A stretch of 37,734 bases of DNA from Lachnospiraceae bacterium (GTDB lineage Bacteria; Bacillota; Clostridia; Lachnospirales; Lachnospiraceae), in the NCBI GenBank assembly GCA_910575155.1, contig CAJTDX010000030.1:1-37734 (forward strand), in the 5' to 3' direction. The notes under the pieces are model-generated. The model saw only the letters and a program-made list of their open reading frames with translations, did no database searches and had not been told where the DNA came from. Positions 1 to 8,039 of this stretch are shown here, piece by piece; within the stretch, counting starts at the first letter, position 1; every line of letters begins with the position of its first letter. A program made the position numbers and the translations under genes.

Positions 1-783
1 AATCCTGCCTAAAACTATTATAAATCAAAACAGGAAGCTAAAACAGTAGTGGAGCCAGCCCCCTCCTATTTTCATTATAGGCTGTGATAACACTTCATGA
101 TTCGTTGAAAAGTCTATGCGATTACGCCATCTCAGACCCGAGTTTTCCAGTAGTCACTTCAATCCCTTCTACATTTTTGACTGCTTTACAGTAAACATAT
201 AAGACACAATCTACCATATATTTTATGCTAGATTTACCCAACAGCTAGTTTGAATGTTACTCATCTTATTGCCTTAACTGTTAGGATGAATATGATAATA
301 AAACTTATTTGACAGACTTATGCATTAATCAAAAGATGGGATAAAAACTATGCAAAAGAGAAAATGAAAGAAAAATGTTTTACATTTGTGTAAAATGCTG
401 ATTGAATTTACAAATATTTTCTGGTAATATTATACAAATAGTATTCTATGCTCAAAGAAAGAATATCAGGATACACCCATCTTAACCATAGTACAAAATA
501 CCTATGGAAAGAATCCAAATATAAAAATATTATATTGGTTGCAACAAAACAGTGTATAAATTTACATAAACAAATAAAGGCTCTAGCCGGCATGAATAAA
601 GAAATTGATAGTTCAAGTTGAAAATAACGACGATGATTGCGAGAGCGTGTTAATACGGAGTAATCGTCTTTCGTGTTTGGCGGGACACTACAAATGCCAG
701 TTGTTGTACTAAATTCTAGTCTATAAAAAAGGAATACTCTATATAATCAAGTTAACATTTGGGATAACTTTGAGATAAATTGG
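1..783. other. AT-rich non-coding region before the nucleotide cassette
   Basis: I see no convincing gene here. A 61-codon minus-strand frame at 408-593 has no ribosome binding site and reads like random AT-rich sequence. On the minus strand, a short open stretch ending in TAA at about 120-122 (tail KLGSEMA) may be the end of a decayed gene; I do not recognise it. Around 620-710 are short complementary pieces, for example GACGAT with ATCGTC and TACAA with TTGTA, that could fold into hairpins. A TATAAT at 742-747 is a plausible -10 box for the downstream genes, but I cannot point to a good -35 partner. Confidence 0.5.
742..747 (+). promoter_or_regulatory. candidate -10 box of the nucleotide cassette
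   Basis: A perfect TATAAT lies about 40 bases upstream of the first start codon of the five-gene cassette. No clear TTGACA-like -35 sits 16-18 bases upstream, so this is only a candidate. Confidence 0.35.
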
Positions 784-1341
784 GTGAAAACTATGAGGGA
801 AATTATAGCTGAAAATTATTTGTGTTTCTTAGCATTAATAGAAATGATAATAGAAGATGTAATAGGTAGAAATTGTATAGATCAATTTTATTTAGCGGAA
901 CATTTTGGCGTAACGGTTCCTGAAAATCACAAAATCAATGTTGACAATATTCAATACAGCAGTAAGGATAGAAACCTTGGGGTACATCTTGATGAAATAA
1001 AACTTAATACATTTTTTGAAACCACAGGTATTCCATTACGTGCAGATTATATTTATGTTAATCCTTTTGAAGAAAACAAAATAGACGATTTTAGATATCC
1101 TGCTCTACGGAACGGTAAATATATTGTTTATACATATAGCTACGGCGGATTATATGGGATACCTCAATCATATGATATTGGGCATGTTGCTCTATTAGAC
1201 GAAGTTATATCTGAAGATTGTGTTAGAATATATGATCCGGGGCCAAAGGGCTGTGGATATAAAGAAGTAAGCAGATTGAACTTATATGAGGCAATGAGGA
1301 TAATAAAAAGTGGTATATATATTTTTGAAATATGTATGTAA
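784..1341 (+). CDS. papain/C39-like cysteine peptidase-fold protein
   Basis: A 185-residue protein, first gene of the cassette. Near the N-terminus is NYLCFLALIE, followed by the short motif LAEHFGV. Toward the end come GHVALLDEV and YDPGPKGCG. This order (Cys in the first helix, then Gly-His, then an Asp in a DPG turn) is that of papain-like C39/BtrH-type folds, so Cys14, the His of GHVAL and the Asp of YDPG are a candidate triad. Such proteins cleave peptides or transfer acyl groups; the substrate here is unknown. It has no signal peptide and so is probably cytosolic. The start is GTG at 784 or ATG at 793, where GGGTG six or seven bases upstream could serve as a weak ribosome binding site. 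The stop is 21 bases before the next ORF and in the same frame. Fold assignment is moderate, function unknown. Confidence 0.6.
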   Translation: MKTMREIIAENYLCFLALIEMIIEDVIGRNCIDQFYLAEHFGVTVPENHKINVDNIQYSSKDRNLGVHLDEIKLNTFFETTGIPLRADYIYVNPFEENKIDDFRYPALRNGKYIVYTYSYGGLYGIPQSYDIGHVALLDEVISEDCVRIYDPGPKGCGYKEVSRLNLYEAMRIIKSGIYIFEICM

Positions 1342-1362
1342 TCATTAGAAAAATGTTCGTAT

Positions 1363-3117
1363 TTGGGGAAGAGGCGCAAATTTTTGAATAATTTAGTGAT
1401 AGATTCTCCCATTTTTTTACATTTTTTAAATAGAGAACTAAGGGAGACGGAGAATGTATGTTTTACTGATAGACAAATATTCAATTTTTTAATTGTTTCT
1501 TTACTTATGACAAATGAGTATGTTTATATTGGAGATGCAATCGTTTGGGAATGCCATGATGTTTTTCCAAAATCAATTGCACTATTGAGAAGAATGGAAG
1601 AGCTCGGATTGGCATATTTTGCCGGAACCGACATTGAGGTCAATTCATTTCTCTCTAAACGTAGGAGATTGTATTCACATGATAAAAAGAGATATCCGGT
1701 ATATTTTATTGATAATATTGTTGAACCACTTTGGGGTAAACATCATAAGAGAATCTACTTTGATACTACTGCAATTTTAGCAAGAAAGTTATTTGATATT
1801 GTTAACGGATTTGATGAGCAATGGAATGATGCATTTTCTAATAAAGACAAAGATGTAATTGCAAAAAGATTGGAATTTAGAAGAAAGAATAATATCGCAG
1901 TAACATACTCATTATTTAAATATGCAAAAATTAGGAACCAAAGCAAGTTAAACCTTAGAAGGAACATAATTACAAATTATAATCAACGATACATGGATGC
2001 ATTAAATGGAAAGATAATGACGGGGATACCTGGTTTGGAGTATTATGATTCTTTCCAAGATTCTGGATTCTTTTATGACTACGATTTGCATTTATACTTG
2101 TTGAATAAATTGGAAATTGTCGATAGAAATTGTTTTTTTGACGAGTCATCTAAATATAAGATTTTTGAGTTAAGAAAAACGCAGCACAAGATATATAAGG
2201 ATATCTTATTAGAAATCAAAAAGATTGCTAATGGGTTATATTGTGTTGAAGTTAATGGATATAATCATATCAATTTTCTAGATAAAAATATTTTAAAATT
2301 GCATACTAGTACGTGTATGCAAGAGAAACTCTATGCGCTTTGCCAGTTCTCACAAATGTTATGTAAAGAGAATAAATATTTTAAGGAGGGATATGAAAAA
2401 ATGTCAGATATAAATAGGAAAATACTATTACTTGCTGCTTCCCCACTAGAATACAAGATATTGAGAAAAGTAGTTAAGGAATATGGCATTGATTTTGAAG
2501 ATAAAAATCTAACTAAAAATGAAGACTTTTCCTATGCCGAATGTTATAGTGCACTACATTCTAAAATTTTCCTTGCAAGAACTGATATGGGAGCACTCAA
2601 TGCGTCAACCGTAATTGGCCAGCTAGCTGAAGAACTACAAACAACCTATATAATAATGGGTGGGATTTGCGCAGGAATGCGTCCCGATGAGCAACATATT
2701 GGAGACATAATAATTGCATCTCGAATGCACGATTATGATTTATCAAAGGAAACGGAGAATAGAAGGATATCAAGAGGTAACACAATGACTCCCAATAGAT
2801 ACTTATATGATAAGTTCCTGCTAGAGAGTTATGAAACTGAGTCAATGTCAGTTGATTCTGGGCTTTTTATTTCCTCAAATACTCTAGCAAATTCTCGTGA
2901 TTATGTAAATCAGGTACTGTCAGAATATCCAGATGCTAAAGGATATGAAATGGAAGGGTCTGGTCTCATGTATATATGCCAGTTATTCAAAGATAATTGG
3001 ATATTGGCTAAGGCAATTTGTGATTGGGGATATGATAAAACAGATAGTGATCAAGAATTAGCTGCTAGAAATAGCTACCAGTTTATTTTGAACACAATAG
3101 TTGAAAGGATAGGGTAA
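1363..3117 (+). CDS. unknown N-terminal domain fused to MTAN/PNP-type nucleoside phosphorylase
   Basis: A 584-residue ORF. Residues 1-346 match no domain I recognise: a soluble, charged region that may sense or bind a ligand. Residues 347-584 are a purine nucleoside phosphorylase/MTA-SAH nucleosidase domain. They show GGICAGMRP followed by IGDIIIA, then GYEMEGSGL with the ribose-binding Met and Glu at 530-531, then AICDWGYDKTDSD with the base-contacting Asp at 554. The family cleaves N-glycosidic bonds of nucleosides, with phosphate or water. The apparent start is TTG with no good ribosome binding site, in the same frame as the preceding gene. Residue 347 is an ATG with a strong AAGGAGGG site 11 bases upstream, so the phosphorylase domain may also be made alone. 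Six bases separate the stop from the uracil phosphoribosyltransferase gene, so the two are probably co-transcribed. Confidence 0.75.
   Translation: MGKRRKFLNNLVIDSPIFLHFLNRELRETENVCFTDRQIFNFLIVSLLMTNEYVYIGDAIVWECHDVFPKSIALLRRMEELGLAYFAGTDIEVNSFLSKRRRLYSHDKKRYPVYFIDNIVEPLWGKHHKRIYFDTTAILARKLFDIVNGFDEQWNDAFSNKDKDVIAKRLEFRRKNNIAVTYSLFKYAKIRNQSKLNLRRNIITNYNQRYMDALNGKIMTGIPGLEYYDSFQDSGFFYDYDLHLYLLNKLEIVDRNCFFDESSKYKIFELRKTQHKIYKDILLEIKKIANGLYCVEVNGYNHINFLDKNILKLHTSTCMQEKLYALCQFSQMLCKENKYFKEGYEKMSDINRKILLLAASPLEYKILRKVVKEYGIDFEDKNLTKNEDFSYAECYSALHSKIFLARTDMGALNASTVIGQLAEELQTTYIIMGGICAGMRPDEQHIGDIIIASRMHDYDLSKETENRRISRGNTMTPNRYLYDKFLLESYETESMSVDSGLFISSNTLANSRDYVNQVLSEYPDAKGYEMEGSGLMYICQLFKDNWILAKAICDWGYDKTDSDQELAARNSYQFILNTIVERIG
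2383..2403 (+). promoter_or_regulatory. internal ribosome binding site and start for the phosphorylase domain
   Basis: AAGGAGGG at 2383-2390 lies inside the 584-codon ORF. It is followed at 2401 by an in-frame ATG that begins exactly at the N-terminus of the phosphorylase domain (MSDINRKILLLAAS). This is the strongest Shine-Dalgarno sequence near the gene and suggests a separate 238-residue product or an ancestral gene boundary. Confidence 0.6.
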
Positions 3118-3123
3118 TTATTT

Positions 3124-3744
3124 ATGGTGATAAAAGTTTCAAATCCTGTTATAGAACATAATTTAACTCAATTTAGAGATAAGAATACTAGTTCATATAA
3201 TGCTCGAAAAAATGTTGAAAATATTTCATATGCCCTAGCAGGTGAAGTATCCAACTTACTCATGAGTAATCATGCTGATATTGAGACACCTCTTGGTAAG
3301 GCTGCAGGAACATTTATAAATGAAAAAATAGAGCTGGTACCAATCTTGAGAGCTGGACTTGCTATGCTTGGTTCTTTTGTTGAGTGTTTTCCTAATGCTC
3401 ATATTGGATTGGTTGCGTGCGAAAGACACCATGACCTTTCGGTAGGACTACTGTATGAGAAAATTAGTCGCTCTTTAAACGATAGAACTGTTATTATCCT
3501 AGATCCTATGTTGGCTACAGGTAATACCATTAACACGGTTATTAATTTACTTGAATCTCGCAATGCAAAAAAGATTATAGTCGTGTCAATTCTTGCCGTT
3601 CAAAGAGGCATTCATATGCTTCAGAATAGAGGGGATTATACAATAGTGACTGTACGAGATAATGAAGGATTAGATGAGAATAATTATATTTTTCCGGGTG
3701 TTGGCGATTCAGGAGATAGATTATATGGTAGTATTGAAGAATGA
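3124..3744 (+). CDS. upp: uracil phosphoribosyltransferase
   Basis: A 206-residue type I phosphoribosyltransferase, the usual length for bacterial Upp. It makes UMP from uracil and PRPP in the cytosol. The start shows the conserved early Upp pattern (NPVIEHNLTQFRD). The PRPP loop is DPMLATGNT at residues 127-135. The uracil-binding C-terminus is FPGVGDSGDRLYG, typical of Upp. The motif VPILRAGLAML matches the conserved PRPP-contacting stretch. It begins six bases after the phosphorylase-fusion stop, so it is likely translated from the same mRNA. Housekeeping upp genes usually sit with uracil permease or glyA. Here the neighbours are a phosphorylase, a Nudix protein and a deoxyribosyltransferase-like protein, so it is probably an accessory paralogue serving the cassette. 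The enzyme family is certain; the symbol reflects the family, not proof that this is the housekeeping copy. Confidence 0.9.
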   Translation: MVIKVSNPVIEHNLTQFRDKNTSSYNARKNVENISYALAGEVSNLLMSNHADIETPLGKAAGTFINEKIELVPILRAGLAMLGSFVECFPNAHIGLVACERHHDLSVGLLYEKISRSLNDRTVIILDPMLATGNTINTVINLLESRNAKKIIVVSILAVQRGIHMLQNRGDYTIVTVRDNEGLDENNYIFPGVGDSGDRLYGSIEE

Positions 3745-3783
3745 AGATTTTTATAGGATAGTATTTATATAGGAGGAGCGATC

Positions 3784-4389
3784 ATGGAAACCGTGTTGGC
3801 TGTGGACACATCAGAGGTACAAAAATATTTGAAAGACAAAAAATATTCTCTTCTTACGGAGAATAAGGATGATATTTTACAAACTATTTATAGTAATTAT
3901 AAATTCCTTATAAGAGAGGAAATTGAGGACGATTTAAATTATAGACAAATAATACCATATTGTCTTCTTAATTTTGGAGAAAAGTATATTCTTTTTGAGA
4001 GATTAAAAAAGCAATCAGAAATGCGACTGCATTTAAAGTTTTCTTTAGGAGCTGGTGGTCATATTAACGAACAGGATAATGCGAGTCGACCTTTTAAGAT
4101 TATAGAAAATTGCATTAAAAGAGAACTTGATGAGGAGATAATTGTAAATTATAATATATCTGAAAATATTACCTATATTGGAGCTATAAATGATGAAATG
4201 TCTGAGGTAAGCAAAAGCCATTTAGGGTTATTGTTTGAGATAAAATTAAAAGATAGTTGTTTCCAAGTTCGAGAAACCAATAAAATGACTGCACAATGGT
4301 TAACAGTTACAGATATATATTCAAAATATGACATTCTTGAAAATTGGTCTAAAATTACTCTTGATCAATATATTAACATTGTACAGTAG
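3784..4389 (+). CDS. Nudix-family hydrolase-like protein
   Basis: A 201-residue protein preceded by a strong AGGAGG site. It carries a Nudix box: GAGGHIN at residues 89-95 and RELDEE at 113-118, with Glu108 upstream. The family uses the Glu residues to bind Mg2+ and hydrolyses nucleoside diphosphates linked to another group. The loop between GG and RE is about seven residues longer than in the standard box, as in some phosphoesterase-type Nudix proteins. The N-terminal 75 residues are an extra region, and FGEKYILFER reads as the first strand of the fold. It lies between upp and a deoxyribosyltransferase-like gene, which suggests a nucleotide or nucleotide-sugar substrate. The actual substrate cannot be told from sequence. 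Confidence 0.8.
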   Translation: METVLAVDTSEVQKYLKDKKYSLLTENKDDILQTIYSNYKFLIREEIEDDLNYRQIIPYCLLNFGEKYILFERLKKQSEMRLHLKFSLGAGGHINEQDNASRPFKIIENCIKRELDEEIIVNYNISENITYIGAINDEMSEVSKSHLGLLFEIKLKDSCFQVRETNKMTAQWLTVTDIYSKYDILENWSKITLDQYINIVQ

Positions 4390-4446
4390 GAAAATGTCTT
4401 TAAAATAATTTCTATAAATGCTACAAGATTAAGAAAGGAGACTGTA

Positions 4447-5061
4447 ATGAATCTGAAAATTTATTTATCGGGCAGTATTAAGAAAGGAGACAAAGACGAA
4501 AGCAAGAAATCCTATTGGACGGATAATGATATTTCTATCCTTCGTAAGGTTCTTAGTCCTCGATATGATTTAACAATTTTAAACCCTGCTGTAAGAAGTG
4601 ATGATCTTTCGGATTTTAAGTCAACGTTTGGAAGGGATTTATTGCAAGTGTTTGCAAGTGACTTGATTATTGTAGATGCGAGAGATAAAAAAGGATTGGG
4701 AATAGGTTCTGAGATGACATTCGCAAAAGCTAATGGCATTCCGGTTATTTCTGTAACGCCTAAAAATAGCCAGTATAATAGAACCAATTTTGAGTATTTA
4801 GGACAAAAAATGGACAAATGGATACATCCTTTTATTGGTGGTTTAAGTGATTATATGCTTGAATCCGTTGAAGATGCGGCTAAGTTTATATTGAACAATT
4901 TTCCATTTAACAAATCAGAAATAAAAAATGTGGATTATCTTTATGAGGCAATGCAATATTATGTTGATACACAATTGAAAGCTGATGTGGAAATGTATAA
5001 TTTAGTCAAAGATGATGTGACTATAAATGAACGTATCGGTAAAATAAAAGAATTTTTGTGA
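4447..5061 (+). CDS. nucleoside 2-deoxyribosyltransferase-like protein
   Basis: A 204-residue protein with an AAGGAG site. It begins with IYLSGSI, as in the nucleoside 2-deoxyribosyltransferase/SLOG-like Rossmannoid superfamily. The stretch SDLIIVDARDKKGLGIGSEM ends in GIGSE, placing Glu89 where the nucleophilic Glu of deoxyribosyltransferases lies. FAKANGIPVISVTP follows as the next helix and strand. Family members swap bases on deoxynucleosides, hydrolyse deoxynucleoside monophosphates, or sense nucleotides. The C-terminal 50 residues are an acidic helical tail outside the core fold. It is the last gene of the cassette, with AT-rich DNA downstream. Fold is likely; whether it transfers, hydrolyses or only binds is open. 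Confidence 0.75.
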   Translation: MNLKIYLSGSIKKGDKDESKKSYWTDNDISILRKVLSPRYDLTILNPAVRSDDLSDFKSTFGRDLLQVFASDLIIVDARDKKGLGIGSEMTFAKANGIPVISVTPKNSQYNRTNFEYLGQKMDKWIHPFIGGLSDYMLESVEDAAKFILNNFPFNKSEIKNVDYLYEAMQYYVDTQLKADVEMYNLVKDDVTINERIGKIKEFL

Positions 5062-5525
5062 TTATATTACTTAAGAAAAGATTGGTATTAATGAATTATA
5101 TAACAAGAATACTTTATTACATTGAGCGAGTTGCTAAATAGAAATTTTATTCAAGGATTATATCATAACCCAAATATTATATAATTTTAAAGATTGTAAG
5201 TATATTTTCATATTCTACTATACAAGGGGCTGTCGCTTTAACGATTGAAAAATTGGAGGCGTCAGCTTCATTCTCTGATATTGTCAATATTGATTAACAC
5301 TTTTTCTTAAGGACATTCTTGTCTATGCTGTAGCGCCCAGGGAATTATAGTAGCTCTGGCGTTTAACCATAGACAGAGGTTCATCATTGGCAAATTAAAT
5401 CCTCCGATTATTCCAATAACCATTGTGTTGGTGCAAATGGGTGCATTTTCTATATACCAACCAACTATCATATGAAATTCTGCAAAATGAGGTGCATAGA
5501 CTCCAAGGTGTATCAACCGTGACGT
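5062..5525. other. intergenic junction between cassette and mobile block
   Basis: There is no convincing gene. The first 150 bases are very AT-rich like the cassette. Near 5224-5275, GGGGCTGTCGC and GGCGTCAGC are partly complementary and resemble an insertion-sequence end or a hairpin. A 56-base foldback follows at 5320-5375. Composition changes to GC-richer DNA at about 5530, where a broken gene begins. A 69-codon minus-strand frame (5307-5516) lacks recognisable motifs and is probably noise. Confidence 0.5.
5320..5375. repeat. 56-base foldback with two nested stems
   Basis: TGTCTATG (5320-5327) and CATAGACA (5368-5375) are perfect complements. Inside them, AGCGCCCAG and CTCTGGCGTT pair partly. 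The shape (two stems separated by small loops) recalls recombination sites or the subterminal hairpins of IS200/IS605-type elements. The sequence matches no site I know. Confidence 0.5.
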
Positions 5526-5846
5526 CTACACACAGTTGAAACATGCCCTCTTGAAAGAATCCGAAGCCTGCGATTTCTCCTTTTCCGCATATCCCATTGT
5601 GCCCACATCCTGCTTGGCAACCCATTCCCCGGTTTCCTTATCATAAACCGCCACCGTACAGTAAAGGTTCCCATCTATGCACTGGTGGCTCCTTTTCCAG
5701 CCGAACAGGCCGAACGTTTCGTCAAGGATGCGCTGGTCTACCCTTGCATCCTTATAAAGCAGCAGGCTAACCCCATTCTCTTTCACAATGGATACCCTGC
5801 ACTCAATTTCGTTTGCCTTCAAAAGCCGGATTGCATGATTTCCCAT
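5526..5846 (-). pseudogene. truncated Rad52-like (Sak3-type) annealing protein
   Basis: About 106 codons from an ATG at 5846 with AAGGA upstream. The sequence carries KDARVDQRILDE, IDGNLYCTVAV and EKEKSQASDSFKRACFN, the typical N-terminal half of Rad52/Sak3-like single-strand annealing proteins found next to YqaJ exonucleases in phages and conjugative elements. Full-length relatives run to about 200 residues or more, continuing with a GIGRELY-like stretch. Here the homology stops abruptly after RACFN and a TAG/TAA-type end follows, so the 3' half is gone. The break coincides with the shift in base composition to the AT-rich cassette, so it probably marks an insertion or deletion junction. The truncated product is unlikely to anneal DNA. 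Confidence 0.7.
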
Positions 5847-5887
5847 AGAACCATTCCTTTCCAAATGAAATAAAATAAGCAGACTCC

Positions 5888-6817
5888 CTATGCCGCCTTA
5901 ATCTGGAATCTGCGTGAGGACGTCACCTTTGCGTAATTCTGGTAGATTTCCGGCTGCTCCTGCTTCATCCGCTTCGCGTCAAGCCTTGTAGTGTCCACAT
6001 TGCTCCAAGATACCCTGTAATGCCCGTTTGTTGCCAGCTCGCTGTCCTGCATAAAAAGCTTGATTTCCTGTTCAATCTGCTTCTGCTCTGACTGCAGTTC
6101 CTCAATAAACCTAAGAATCTCTTCCCGGCGCGCCAGCCTGGCGTCAAAGCCCACAAGTTCAACCGCGCTTGCTTTTTTTGCGGTATGGAAATACTGTTCC
6201 AGGACCGAATCGTATATTTCGGAGCCGTCCGGGTCAGGGATTCGACCCGCTGCAATATGGTCATTCCAAAATTCCCCCTCCGCCTCAATTAACTGCTGTA
6301 TCAGGGCGTCATCCCATGTCAGCTTATGGTAAACAAACTCACGCCCCAAAATAACTGCCGCGATATACCAGGCGCGCTTTCCCGTAACCGCCATGTAATG
6401 ATAACACTGTATGGCGTAATGGGGCGGGATCTTGCCATCCGCCCATTTATCGGCATTGTAGGCGCTGGCTGTTTTACATTCCAGACCTGCGTCCTCTCCA
6501 ACCACCAGGCGGTCAACGTCCGCGATCATATACGGATGCCCCTTGCTGCGGTACATATAATTGCTGCGCCGCACCTTCAATCCGGTTGCTTCCATAAAAC
6601 GCACCGCTACATACTGTTCCAAATCATTCCCGATCCGGATGGCTTCGTTGTCCTTTTCTTCCACCCCATCCTTAGTCTTATCCCAGAACACCTTCATGGG
6701 GCTGCTGTATGGGTTCAGGCCACAGATTGCACCTGCATCTGAACCCCCAATCCCTGTCTTGCGGAGCTTCAGCCACTCTTCACGCGACATCCCCGCTGTC
6801 GGTATCTTCTCGTACAT
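5888..6817 (-). CDS. YqaJ-family exonuclease (lambda-exonuclease-like)
   Basis: A 309-residue protein of the YqaJ viral recombinase family, a PD-(D/E)XK exonuclease that resects double-strand ends for a partner annealing protein. Near the N-terminus is RKTGIGGSDAGAICG, the family signature. The nuclease motif follows as ADVDRLV (Asp) and GLECKT (Glu, Lys), with QCYHYMAV completing the site. The C-terminal third is helical and probably coiled. I start at 6817 because GGAGGG lies six bases upstream; a longer in-frame extension has no site. It lies next to the broken Rad52-like gene, its usual partner. A small hairpin (GTGCGT with ACGCAC, 6834-6849) precedes its ribosome binding site. Confidence 0.88.
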   Translation of the reverse strand: MYEKIPTAGMSREEWLKLRKTGIGGSDAGAICGLNPYSSPMKVFWDKTKDGVEEKDNEAIRIGNDLEQYVAVRFMEATGLKVRRSNYMYRSKGHPYMIADVDRLVVGEDAGLECKTASAYNADKWADGKIPPHYAIQCYHYMAVTGKRAWYIAAVILGREFVYHKLTWDDALIQQLIEAEGEFWNDHIAAGRIPDPDGSEIYDSVLEQYFHTAKKASAVELVGFDARLARREEILRFIEELQSEQKQIEQEIKLFMQDSELATNGHYRVSWSNVDTTRLDAKRMKQEQPEIYQNYAKVTSSRRFQIKAA

Positions 6818-6865
6818 AATTCCCTCCATTCCTGTGCGTTCCCACGCACTGTATGCAAAAAATAA

Positions 6866-6904
6866 TGGGGATGGCAAAACCTGTTGTAAGCTTCACCATC
6901 CCCA
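6866..6904 (-). terminator. intrinsic terminator after the DUF932 gene
   Basis: On the minus strand, TGGGGATGG and CCATCCCCA form a 9-bp stem followed by ATTATTTTTTG. It lies directly after the DUF932 stop and before yqaJ, and may act as an attenuator between the two. Confidence 0.7.
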
Positions 6905-6920
6905 GTCCCAGAACACGATA

Positions 6921-7853
6921 TCAGGCAGCGCACACCAACTGGTAAGCCCTGTCGATTAACGGATTTCCTTCCATTGTCTTTAAGAACAGGTTCTCCTTAT
7001 ACTTTGCCGTTTCCCGAAGCGGCTTTGCATGGGTCGCAAAATCGGACACCGCATTTACAAAACGGTAGCCGTTCTTCCCCACGCCCGCCAGGTCAGGGGC
7101 AAGGTAATAACGGTTCTTTAAATCCATGCGCAGCTTCTTCACGTTCCGTTCCGTGGTTTCGGTGGCGTCCGCGGCAATCGGGAGCAACAACTTAATGTAT
7201 TCCTCCACCGCCGCGTCGCTCACTTTCTTCCTGTCCAGTTTCTTTGACGCTTTGGAGAGCTCGTTCATATAGTTCTCCGCCATGAACAGCGTCATCCGTG
7301 CATCTTCCATCTTCGCCCCGATATCGCCCGTATGGTTTGCACACCAGATCCGGCTTGCATTGTCCAGAGCAAAGTTCAGCGTGTTCTGGCAGACCACGCG
7401 GACGGGCGTCATTGCCACTTTGATAGAGCCTGTCCCGTCGTGGGAGTTGCTGAACACCAGGTACGGCATAACCTTATCTTCTACAAGGCGGTACTGTTTG
7501 GGGAGCTTTGCCAGAATCCAGACTTTCCTTCCCTCTTTCAGCGACCCCGCCGTTTCATACTGGACGCCTTTCCCAAGAAGCTCGTCCGTAAACGCAAACG
7601 CGTCCCGGTTCTGCACAATCTGGTAACGCCCGGACACCACGCCCAACACTTTATGGTCCGAACTGCGGATGTTCGCGTAATAATCCTTTACAATATTCCC
7701 ATTTGCCGTAAAGATTTTTTCCTGTATGACATCCCAGTCCAACCCTGCCAGCCTCAGCGCGTCTTCTGATGTAGGCGCATCCTCTACCCTTGTCCCTAAC
7801 CCGTGCCATGGAGTTTCACGGACATAAAACATACTTTCCACTTCTGCTGCCAT
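6921..7853 (-). CDS. DUF932 phage/plasmid-like protein
   Basis: A 310-residue protein that reads as a full-length DUF932 (phage/plasmid-like, TIGR03299-type) member. Signature stretches are TPWHGLGTRV near the N-terminus, LGVVSGRYQIVQN, and VRVVCQNTLNFAL in the middle. Members are common in conjugative elements, plasmids and phages beside recombination genes, but their biochemical role is not established. Its ATG has AAGGAG upstream within the end of the preceding 54-codon gene, so the two are probably co-translated. An intrinsic terminator follows the stop. Confidence 0.85.
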   Translation of the reverse strand: MAAEVESMFYVRETPWHGLGTRVEDAPTSEDALRLAGLDWDVIQEKIFTANGNIVKDYYANIRSSDHKVLGVVSGRYQIVQNRDAFAFTDELLGKGVQYETAGSLKEGRKVWILAKLPKQYRLVEDKVMPYLVFSNSHDGTGSIKVAMTPVRVVCQNTLNFALDNASRIWCANHTGDIGAKMEDARMTLFMAENYMNELSKASKKLDRKKVSDAAVEEYIKLLLPIAADATETTERNVKKLRMDLKNRYYLAPDLAGVGKNGYRFVNAVSDFATHAKPLRETAKYKENLFLKTMEGNPLIDRAYQLVCAA

Positions 7854-7859
7854 AATACG

Positions 7860-8024
7860 TCACTCCTTCCTTTTTTCATTTGCATACTCAACAGCAATCC
7901 CAATCATACCTGCCACTGCCACAAACACAGTGGCGATTTCCTTTGCCATCCGACAGTTCCTTTCCCATCTGGCGTTATCCTGTACCGCCATGTCACTGCC
8001 GGAGGTTCGCATTTCAAATTCCAT
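7860..8024 (-). CDS. small 54-residue membrane protein of the mobile block
   Basis: ATG at 8024 is preceded by GGAGGG, and the ORF ends at TGA 7860-7862, six bases before the DUF932 start. The product has a hydrophilic first 30 residues and one probable membrane segment (ATVFVAVAGMIGIAVEYA), ending in EKRKE. No family is recognised. The strong ribosome binding site and close packing between neighbours make it likely to be real despite its size. Confidence 0.6.
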   Translation of the reverse strand: MEFEMRTSGSDMAVQDNARWERNCRMAKEIATVFVAVAGMIGIAVEYANEKRKE

Positions 8025-8039
8025 AAGGCCCTCCTTCCC

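Noticed and set aside
408-593. 61-codon minus-strand ORF
   Set aside because: It has no ribosome binding site, AT-rich random composition and no recognisable motif.
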